From: Cohnella fermenti
GTDB taxonomy: Bacteria > Bacillota > Bacilli > Paenibacillales > Paenibacillaceae
NCBI RefSeq assembly: GCF_004801405.1
Contig: NZ_SSOB01000003.1
Coordinates: forward strand, 124,001 to 188,000
Reading direction: 5' to 3'
Length of the DNA: 64,000 nt
The notes beneath the pieces are model-generated. The model had not been told where the DNA came from. It did not search any database and worked only from the letters and a program-made list of their open reading frames with translations. The position numbers were made by a program, and so were the translations under genes. Below, one piece after another: positions 55,292 through 62,066 of the stretch; the first letter of the stretch is position 1, and each line of letters opens with the position of its first letter.

Positions 55292-56329
55292 ATGAAACTA
55301 GAAGAGCAGCAGACGCAAGAAGCGAGGAACGTGAAGGATCGCGTCGTCGTCCGGGTTCCCGCCAGCACCGCCAATCTCGGACCGGGCTTCGATTCGCTCG
55401 GCATGGCTCTGTCCTTATTCTCATGGGTAGATCTGCGCCCGTCGACGGCCGTGGAAGGCACGACCATCGAGCTGTTAGGCGAGCAAGCAGGCAGCCTGCC
55501 GACCGATAAGTCCAATCTTGTCTATGTCGTTGCCCAGCAAGTGTTCGCGCGCGCCGGTGTGCCGCTTCCCGAGCTGCACATCGCGCTTCGCAGCGACATC
55601 CCGCTCACCCGCGGCCTCGGCAGCAGCGCCTCCGCAATCGTCGGGGCGCTCGTCGCCGCGAACGAGCTGATCGGCGCTCCGCTCGCGAAGGACGAGCTGT
55701 TCCAGATGGCCAGCGCCATCGAGAACCATCCCGACAATGTCGGCGCCTCCCTGTTCGGCGGCATCGTCGCCGCCGCATGGGACGGCGAGCGGGCCGAGGC
55801 GGTCCGGCTGGACCCGCCTTCGGCGCTCGAGGCGCTTGTCGTCATCCCTGAATTCGAGCTGTCGACGAAGAAGGCGCGCAACGTGCTGCCGCAGCAGCTG
55901 TCGATGAAGGACGCCGTATTCAACGTCAGCCACAGCTCGCTGCTGACGGCTGCGCTGGCGACCGGGCGGCTGGACGTGCTTCGCCATGCGATGCGGGATC
56001 GGCTCCATCAGCCGTACCGGGCGGCGCTCGTTCCCGGCATGGAGACGATCCTGCGGGAGGCGGCGGATCACGGCGCGCTCGGCGCGGTGCTGTCCGGCGC
56101 TGGCCCGACGCTGCTGCTGCTCGCCGACGCCGGCTCCTCCGACCGCGAGGAGATGGTCCGCTTCGCGACGGACGTCATGGCCGCGGAAGGCATCGCGGTG
56201 ACGGCCCGTTGGCTGCTTCCGTGGACGCAAGGTGCGGAAGCGGTCGTTGTTCGCTCCGACGATCCGAGGTTCGGACTCGAGCTGTCGGAGTTGCTGCCGG
56301 TCCCCGCCGAAGCGGAGGTGCAGCCATGA
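55292..56329 (+). CDS. thrB: homoserine kinase
   Basis: A GHMP kinase phosphorylating homoserine. It is 345 residues long. VVVRVPASTANLGPGFDSLG at the N-terminus, the ATP loop IPLTRGLGSSASAIVGAL and the late GAVLSGAGPTLLLLA are family motifs. GAGGTAG precedes the ATG. Its stop overlaps the pheA start (ATGA). Threonine synthase is not in the window. Confidence 0.97.
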   Translation: MKLEEQQTQEARNVKDRVVVRVPASTANLGPGFDSLGMALSLFSWVDLRPSTAVEGTTIELLGEQAGSLPTDKSNLVYVVAQQVFARAGVPLPELHIALRSDIPLTRGLGSSASAIVGALVAANELIGAPLAKDELFQMASAIENHPDNVGASLFGGIVAAAWDGERAEAVRLDPPSALEALVVIPEFELSTKKARNVLPQQLSMKDAVFNVSHSSLLTAALATGRLDVLRHAMRDRLHQPYRAALVPGMETILREAADHGALGAVLSGAGPTLLLLADAGSSDREEMVRFATDVMAAEGIAVTARWLLPWTQGAEAVVVRSDDPRFGLELSELLPVPAEAEVQP

Positions 56330-57201
56330 GCGCAACGCCAAGAGTCGCAAGTCTCCCCAAGGGAACATTCTCGGACGAAGCTGCCAGGTACTTTTTCCGC
56401 GATCGGGACGTGCAGCACGTGTATCATAAGCTGATCTCGGACGTCTTCCGCGCGACGGAGCACGGGGACTCCGACTGGAGCGTCATTCCGATCGAGAATA
56501 CGATCGACGGCTCCGTCAGCCTGCATACGGACTGGCTCGTGCATGAAGTCGACCTGCCGATTCGCGCCGAGTGGGTGTATCCCGCCGTGCAGAATTTGGT
56601 CGGCCTTCGCGGCGAGCTGTCCGGCGAGAGCGGCGACTGGCACCCGGACAACATCACGAAGGTGCTCAGCCACCCGGTGGCGATGGCGCAGTGCTACGAG
56701 TTCCTGAGAGCGACGCTGCCCCACGCCGAGCTGGAGACGCTCAGCAGCACGTCCGAAGCGATCCGCACCGTCTCCGAGAACCCCGGCAAGGGCTGGGCGG
56801 CCATCGGCACCCGGACGGCGGCGGCGGAGTACGGCCTGGACGTACTGCAGGAGAGCGTCACCGACCACGACAACAACTACACGCGATTCCTGCTCGTCGG
56901 GAACAGGGAGTACGAGAACCCGAAGGCGACGACGCACAAGACGAGCATCCTGATTACGCTGCCGGACGACTATCCGGGGGCGCTGCATCAAGTGCTGTCC
57001 GCGTTCGCATGGAGGCGGATCAACCTGTCCAAGATCGAGTCGCGCCCGACGAAGAAGAAGCTCGGCGTTTACTACTTCTTCATCGACATCCTGATGTCGA
57101 TGGACTCCGTGCTGCTCCCGGCCGCCATCGCCGAGATCGAAGCGATCGGCTGCCAGGTTCGGGTGCTGGGCTCGTACCCGAGCCTTCCTTACGTGGAATA
57201 G
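56326..57201 (+). CDS. pheA: prephenate dehydratase
   Basis: Converts prephenate to phenylpyruvate. It is 291 residues long. The catalytic part has VIPIENTIDGSV, VLSHPVAMAQCYEFL and GTRTAAAEYGLDVL; the ACT domain has the phenylalanine-binding ESRP in NLSKIESRPTKKKLG, so feedback inhibition by phenylalanine is expected. The usual early catalytic-domain motif GPxGTF reads LPKGTFSDEAARYFF. It overlaps thrB by 4 bp, so the threonine and phenylalanine genes share one transcript. Confidence 0.96.
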   Translation: MSATPRVASLPKGTFSDEAARYFFRDRDVQHVYHKLISDVFRATEHGDSDWSVIPIENTIDGSVSLHTDWLVHEVDLPIRAEWVYPAVQNLVGLRGELSGESGDWHPDNITKVLSHPVAMAQCYEFLRATLPHAELETLSSTSEAIRTVSENPGKGWAAIGTRTAAAEYGLDVLQESVTDHDNNYTRFLLVGNREYENPKATTHKTSILITLPDDYPGALHQVLSAFAWRRINLSKIESRPTKKKLGVYYFFIDILMSMDSVLLPAAIAEIEAIGCQVRVLGSYPSLPYVE

Positions 57202-57218
57202 TTGAAGAAAGATGAATA

Positions 57219-57256
57219 CCTCCGTCGGAGCTGAGGATAGCCGACGGAGGATTTTT
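57219..57256 (+). terminator. terminator of the pheB-pheA operon
   Basis: CCTCCGTCGG (57219-57228) pairs with CCGACGGAGG (57241-57250), followed by a T run. Confidence 0.93.
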
Positions 57257-57445
57257 GTTTTGACAATTGTTTGTGTGGAAATGTGCCGTCTACTCGTTAT
57301 ATAGATATTCCAACGAGATCTTTAGGGAGAGCGATAGGAAGCTGATTTGATATGAAGTTACTGAATATTTACAGAGAAGACGAAAATTATTTTAAGGGAT
57401 AATTTCTTGAAATTTCCTTGATTGAATGATAATTAGGTGACTTTT

Positions 57446-57474
57446 TTGCATTTTTAATGTATATTTTATATGAA
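57446..57474 (+). promoter_or_regulatory. probable promoter of the secreted-protein gene
   Basis: TTGCAT (57446-57451), 17 bp, TATGAA (57469-57474), 39 bp before the ATG. The rest of 57260-57512 is AT-rich and holds only a small CTCGTT/AACGAG hairpin (57293-57317). Confidence 0.5.
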
Positions 57475-57512
57475 TCCGGCCGGATTTACAAATTTTAATA
57501 GGTGGTGTGCTG

Positions 57513-57947
57513 ATGAGAAAGCTTAGAATCATGTTATTAGTTTGCCTCTGCGTTATGATGATTGGTGTTCAGTCGGCATTTGCCACAACTGGCCAATATG
57601 ATGGCCCTGCGACTGCTAATCCTGTTACAAAGGGCTCTAATTATTTTGGATATATCGATTCAGCTTCCGATAACGACTGGTATGTTTTTGAGAATACAGG
57701 CACAACTTCATCTTCTCCCATTTACCCTAGATTAATTTCTCCAATTAGTACGGACCTTGATGCTCAGTTGATCTGGATCACTCCTACGGGCTTCAGTTCG
57801 TCCACATTCACCACAGGGGGAATCGGAGGGGTCGATAATCTGGGAGGGTATGCAATTTCTCCTGGAAGTATCATTTATATTAGAGTGTATCCTCATACCA
57901 GCGCCGATGTTAGCACGACAGACAGTTACATTCTCACCATTGGTTAA
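57513..57947 (+). CDS. secreted protein with PPC-like domain
   Basis: A 144-residue protein. MRKLRIMLLVCLCVMMIGVQ is a signal peptide ending near SAFA. The remainder is a single beta-rich domain with IDSASDNDWYVFENTG, the DxDWY-type motif of bacterial pre-peptidase C-terminal (PPC) domains, normally an appendage of secreted peptidases but here alone. GGTGG lies seven bases before the ATG; a GTG six bases earlier is possible. Base composition is far more AT-rich than the flanking biosynthetic genes, suggesting transfer. A perfect 16-bp hairpin follows. Confidence 0.7.
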   Translation: MRKLRIMLLVCLCVMMIGVQSAFATTGQYDGPATANPVTKGSNYFGYIDSASDNDWYVFENTGTTSSSPIYPRLISPISTDLDAQLIWITPTGFSSSTFTTGGIGGVDNLGGYAISPGSIIYIRVYPHTSADVSTTDSYILTIG

Positions 57948-57958
57948 ACTCCATAGTA

Positions 57959-57993
57959 GTAAAGAACCCGAACCTTTGGTTCGGGTTCTTTAC
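57959..57993. terminator. strong hairpin after the PPC-like gene
   Basis: GTAAAGAACCCGAACC (57959-57974), loop TTT, then its exact complement to 57993. There is no long T tail, but the A/T-rich stem base could serve both strands. Confidence 0.75.
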
Positions 57994-58050
57994 GTAACAG
58001 GTAATAATTAAGCGATAAAAACCCGGTATCAGCTCAATAGGTGGGGGTGA

Positions 58051-58167
58051 AGTCTGGAGGAAGTTGAAGAGATAGTTGACGATGGTCAAGTGTTAAGGTT
58101 CTCCATCTGCTTGGGATGTGAGAATGCTTGTTATGATAAGGTATATCGTCGCAAAAAACTGTTGTAA
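58051..58167 (+). other. short open frame with Cys motif, no standard start
   Basis: Codons 58051-58164 read LEEVEEIVDDGQVLRF followed by SICLGCENACYDK and a basic tail, then TAA. The frame is closed upstream by TGA at 58048, and its only possible start is CTG at 58054, preceded by GGGGGTGA. The C-x2-C-x3-C spacing looks protein-like. It may be a CTG-start mini-protein or the remnant of a larger gene. Nothing else is seen at 57994-58359 except a GGGCG/CGCCC hairpin near 58312-58330. Confidence 0.3.
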
Positions 58168-58359
58168 AAGCCTGATAAACGTCATTCATTCAAATGAAGA
58201 GCGATCACCCCGAACCCGAAACCCCTTGATATCCTTGGAATCCTGACAACCCCCGCAAACCCTTAGGCACGTGTACCGGTATTCCTGCATAGGATGTATG
58301 GATTATGCGGGCGGGGCATTCGCCCGTATGCGAATCTAGCCCGATCAGGAGGGAACGGC

Positions 58360-60120
58360 TTGAAGATCCATATGGTCAAAAAAGGGGATTCCCTGTACGC
58401 CATTGCCCAGAAGTACGGAGTTACCTTGGAAGAGCTGCTGCAGGCGAACCCGAACATCGCCAACCCGGACGTTATCGACGTCGGGATGAAGATCAAGATT
58501 CCGATGCCCGCCACGCCGGCCTACGAGATCATGCATCAGCATACGGTTCAGCAAGGCGATACGCTGTGGAAGCTCTCGAAGGCTTGGGGAGTTCCGCTTG
58601 ACGCGATGATTAAGGCGAATCCACAGCTCAAGAACCCGAATGTGCTGCTGACCGGAGAAGTCGTCAACATTCCGAAGCTTGCCTCCGGAGCCGAGAGCGG
58701 CGCGGGCTCCTCCGCCGCCGCTCCGTCCGCAGGAGGCGCGAACGGCGGTTGGATGCCCGGAGGCAAGACGAATACGGGAGTATTGCCGGGAGCAGGGCAT
58801 AAGAAAAATACGGGAGCGATGCCGATGCCTCAGCCGATCGAGCCCGCGCCCGCGCCCGCACCTGCGCCGGAAGAGCCCGTCGCTCCGCTTCCTGCCCCGG
58901 TGGCTCCGGTCGAGACGACGCCTCCTTTGGAGCCAGCCCCGGCTCCGGCCCCGTATCCGATCCAGCAGCCGGTTTATCAGGAGTCGCATTACCACCACCA
59001 TCATACGTATGCGCCGGTTCAGGTTGAACAGGAGACGACGGATCTTTTCCTCCAATATCCGATTCCGGCGACGGAAGCGACCGCTCCGATAGCAACGGAG
59101 TACGTGATGAACACGGGGTATGGTCAATATGGGCAGTATGGACAGTATGGGCAATATGGGCAAGTCGGCGGCGTCGAGACGAACGGGTTGCCTGCCCAAG
59201 TCGGCGCTGAACACGGCCATGGCTACGGCGGCGGTTCCGTCGGAGGCTGGGAGGGCGGCTTCGGCAGCTTCCCCAACCAGGGATACCCGCCGATACCGGG
59301 ACTCGGAGCTTACCCGATGAGCTTCCCGACGGAGGCGTTCGCGGGAACCTACTCTGGAACGCACGGCTACGGATGGACCGGAGAACCGTCTTACAGCGGA
59401 TATTTTCCGGGAAATATCGTTCCGTCCGTCTCCCCGCCCGTCATGTCCGGAGTACCGACGGGACAACCGGCGACCTCTGTCAGTCCGGCTTCGATGATGC
59501 CGACCGGCCTGTCTCCGACGATGACGTATCAGCCTTGCGATACTTGCACGGGAGCGGCGCCGGCCTGGCCGGGAGCGGGAACGGCTGTCAGCCCGGCGAC
59601 TTTCGGACCGTCTTCGTTCGGACCGACTTCATACGCGCCTACTTCCGTCTCCCCTGCGATGACGACCGCTCAGACTTGGCCAACGACGAGCCAATACGGG
59701 ATGCCCGGTATCTCTCCGGCCATGGCATATCCGGGAATGAACGCCGCTCCGACATTCGTCTCGCCGGCTTCGACCGAATCGCCGATGGCTGCAACACCGA
59801 TCAATGATGCGGGCATCGGCTATCCGGGGGCTTATCCGTATACGGCAGGAGTGTCCGACTTCGGCATGATTCCTCCGATTCCGTCGTTCCCTTCTATCCC
59901 TCCAATGCCTCCGATGCCTCCTATGGGAGCGCCAATCGACGATTGCAGGGATGCCGGCCAGGCGCCTTCCGAAGCTAAGCTCGGCGGGAAGGCGCGGGCT
60001 TCCGAAGCGGCTCCGGCCAAGAAGGCTGCGGCCAAGGCGCGAGTGAAGTCGAAGACGAAGAAAGCGCCGAGTTCGCATGCTGCGAAGCGCAAGCCGAGCC
60101 TTCCTTGGGTGAATTGGTAA
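58360..60120 (+). CDS. safA: spore coat assembly protein SafA-like, two LysM domains
   Basis: A 586-residue protein. Two N-terminal LysM domains (IHMVKKGDSLYAIAQKYGVT and HTVQQGDTLWKLSKAWGVP) bind peptidoglycan. The long middle is Pro/Ala-rich, then has a GQY repeat from five 9-nt copies (about 59121-59165), then Ser/Pro/Met-rich sequence, and the tail is very basic (PAKKAAAKARVKSKTKK). SafA organises the inner coat and interacts with SpoVID, encoded at 27874. B. subtilis safA also lies downstream of pheA. The TTG start at 58360 has AGGAGGG six bases upstream. Confidence 0.85.
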   Translation: MKIHMVKKGDSLYAIAQKYGVTLEELLQANPNIANPDVIDVGMKIKIPMPATPAYEIMHQHTVQQGDTLWKLSKAWGVPLDAMIKANPQLKNPNVLLTGEVVNIPKLASGAESGAGSSAAAPSAGGANGGWMPGGKTNTGVLPGAGHKKNTGAMPMPQPIEPAPAPAPAPEEPVAPLPAPVAPVETTPPLEPAPAPAPYPIQQPVYQESHYHHHHTYAPVQVEQETTDLFLQYPIPATEATAPIATEYVMNTGYGQYGQYGQYGQYGQVGGVETNGLPAQVGAEHGHGYGGGSVGGWEGGFGSFPNQGYPPIPGLGAYPMSFPTEAFAGTYSGTHGYGWTGEPSYSGYFPGNIVPSVSPPVMSGVPTGQPATSVSPASMMPTGLSPTMTYQPCDTCTGAAPAWPGAGTAVSPATFGPSSFGPTSYAPTSVSPAMTTAQTWPTTSQYGMPGISPAMAYPGMNAAPTFVSPASTESPMAATPINDAGIGYPGAYPYTAGVSDFGMIPPIPSFPSIPPMPPMPPMGAPIDDCRDAGQAPSEAKLGGKARASEAAPAKKAAAKARVKSKTKKAPSSHAAKRKPSLPWVNW

Positions 60121-60183
60121 GAAATCAGCATAACGCCGGAATCCCTGGGCAACACTAGGAAAAAAGCAAAGAAGGGGATTCCG

Positions 60184-60888
60184 GTGTTTGGATTACGCAT
60201 CAAGGGAATCAAGAAGCGTCTCAAGCGCACGCGGCGTCCGGTATGGACATTGGGGTTATGGGCGGGAGTCGTCGCGGCTTCCGCTCTGGCAGGGACATGG
60301 GTGTCCGGCCAATTCGTGAACGATTATCTTCGGCCTGCCTCGTTGGCGGTCGATTCCTCGTTCGCGGACGAGCTTAGCTACCCGGTCTCTTACGACCCCG
60401 AGAATTCGCAGCGAGGCAGTGTGCTGGATACGTTGGCGGGGTGGAATTCGGACGTCTCCATCGTTCTTCATCGGGAGTACCTGTGCGGCGAGGAGACTCG
60501 GATGCTCGGAAGGCATAGCGCGCTGGAGACGATGAATCTGATCAAGTCTCATCGGGACTGGATTCCGATCTTCGAGTCGGGCGGCACCGTTCGTCTGGAG
60601 GAGAAGGTGGACGATCTGTCGCCGGAATGCCGTAAGTCCGCTTATATCTCCCTGGACAAGGACGGCAACCTGTCGCTGTTCGACGGACCTCCTCGCAAGG
60701 AGAAGATTTTGCGAACGTTTTTCCAGATGGACATCAAATCGCTGGAGAGCAGCATGTCCAAGGAGAAGCTGCGCGAGCTGGCGGACGGTATCCGGATTAC
60801 CGATCGGGAGGAGTACAACAGTGTGGTGGCATCGTTCAGCGACTTCGCGAAGGATCGCGCCGAGCATGTCATGAGGCCGTCGCCTTGA
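60184..60888 (+). CDS. bofC: forespore regulator of the sigma-K checkpoint BofC
   Basis: A 234-residue protein with an N-terminal membrane or signal helix (LGLWAGVVAASALAGTWVSG). The C-terminal domain VRLEEKVDDLSPECRKSAYI, SLDKDGNLSLFDGPPRKEKI and TFFQMDIKSLES match BofC (compare GYFGISEDGTLTIFEG and SFFQIDIEKLES in B. subtilis). BofC restrains SpoIVB and thereby times activation of the SpoIVFB protease encoded at 47611. GTG start at 60184 with GAAGGGG upstream. It follows safA by 63 bp. Confidence 0.85.
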   Translation: MFGLRIKGIKKRLKRTRRPVWTLGLWAGVVAASALAGTWVSGQFVNDYLRPASLAVDSSFADELSYPVSYDPENSQRGSVLDTLAGWNSDVSIVLHREYLCGEETRMLGRHSALETMNLIKSHRDWIPIFESGGTVRLEEKVDDLSPECRKSAYISLDKDGNLSLFDGPPRKEKILRTFFQMDIKSLESSMSKEKLRELADGIRITDREEYNSVVASFSDFAKDRAEHVMRPSP

Positions 60889-60899
60889 CGGCCTTTTTG
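60874..60899 (+). terminator. terminator of bofC
   Basis: AGGCCGTC pairs with GACGGCCT and runs into TTTT. It overlaps the end of the coding sequence. Confidence 0.88.
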
Positions 60900-60920
60900 C
60901 TGTTTTTTTTCGACAACGTA

Positions 60921-61050
60921 TTGACGGAAAATGGAATATTTAACTATAATAAAGAAAAGCAACGAGGTTGTTGGCAGTAAAGTTCGTACATAAGAGTTAT
61001 CGCGAGGAAGAACCCGCAGACGAGAGAATCGCTGTGCGTGTGCTTCCTTT
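60921..61050 (+). promoter_or_regulatory. promoter and attenuator-like leader or small RNA
   Basis: TTGACG (60921-60926), 18 bp, TATAAT (60945-60950) form a near-consensus promoter. About 50 nt after the expected start, AGGAAG (near 61004) pairs with CTTCCT (near 61042) and is followed by seven T, a terminator-like structure 60 bp before the next start codon. This is either a leader attenuator for the stalk-domain gene or an independent RNA of about 95 nt. No known riboswitch motif was recognised. Confidence 0.5.
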
Positions 61051-61108
61051 TTTTGTTTTGCGGACTTATTTGGACCAATTCGATAAAAATTGACGAGGAG
61101 ATGTTCTT

Positions 61109-62050
61109 ATGAAAATGAAGTGTGTGAAGTCTGTACTTGTCGGCATGACTGCTGTTTTTACGCTTGTGTCCACAATGAATGCCGCTTCCGCAGTAGCGGC
61201 GTCGAGCGACATCCAAGTCATTCTGGATGGAAAACGCATCGCTTTCGTCGATGCGAAGCCGTACGCCGATAGCGGCCGGGTACTTGTACCGCTTCGTGTG
61301 GTGAGCGAGAACCTGGGGGCGAAGGTGGATTACAGCAACAACGTGGTCACGATCTCGCAGGGTTCATCGGTCGTCAAGCTGACGATCGGGAGCAAGACGG
61401 CCAGCGTAAACGGGAAGGCCGTTTCACTGGACAGCGTGCCGACCGTCAAGAGCAGCCGTGTGTTCGTGCCGCTTCGGTTCGTGAGCGAGCAGCTTGGGCA
61501 GGCGGTGGATTGGGATAGCGTGGATCAGTATGTGTGGATTGGGGAGAAGACGCTGCCGAATATTGAGAACACGATTCCGGTGGAGAGTACGGATGCGTAT
61601 AAGGTTCTCTATCGACAAACTCCAGATCTTATTAATTACGATGCTAGTGGAAGAACGACTATACAGGTGCTCGATGAAGCAAGTTTCCCTATCTATATTC
61701 CATATGGCTTCTCAACGGATACGCTTGACTTGTCGCGATGGGATAAACAGCTATATAGCTTCTCTTTAGTTCAAATCGATAAAGAAAATTTTTTTAGAGT
61801 CCATTATTCAGGTTACTCTCTTGCAATTTGTCTCTTAGGTAATGATGGATACCCGCGTGGCCGAGCTGCTGAAAAACATACTATAAATGATGATGGTAGT
61901 TTTACTGACTATTATCCTATCGTCTCGAGTGGCGATAAGACTTTCTATAATGACGCCAAATGGGCATCGTATAAACCTATAGATGTTAAGTATGTACAGC
62001 TTTCGATTGATAGCAAAAACATTGTACTTATAAAGTCTTTTTGGTATTAA
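61109..62050 (+). CDS. secreted stalk-domain protein (copper amine oxidase N-like)
   Basis: A 313-residue secreted protein. The signal peptide is KSVLVGMTAVFTLVSTMNAA. Residues about 31-150 hold the stalk or copper amine oxidase N-terminal-like domain, with two ADSGRVLVPLRVVSENLGA-type repeats. The C-terminal 160 residues match nothing recognised. Codon use changes sharply near 61600: the first half is GC-rich like the chromosome, the second AT-rich, so the gene may be a chimera. GAGGAG lies upstream of the ATG. Confidence 0.8.
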   Translation: MKMKCVKSVLVGMTAVFTLVSTMNAASAVAASSDIQVILDGKRIAFVDAKPYADSGRVLVPLRVVSENLGAKVDYSNNVVTISQGSSVVKLTIGSKTASVNGKAVSLDSVPTVKSSRVFVPLRFVSEQLGQAVDWDSVDQYVWIGEKTLPNIENTIPVESTDAYKVLYRQTPDLINYDASGRTTIQVLDEASFPIYIPYGFSTDTLDLSRWDKQLYSFSLVQIDKENFFRVHYSGYSLAICLLGNDGYPRGRAAEKHTINDDGSFTDYYPIVSSGDKTFYNDAKWASYKPIDVKYVQLSIDSKNIVLIKSFWY

Positions 62051-62066
62051 GGGAGGCGGCAATGAA

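Noticed and set aside
57260..58290. Prophage or insertion sequence in the AT-rich slot
   Set aside because: No integrase, transposase, terminal inverted repeats or phage structural genes are visible.
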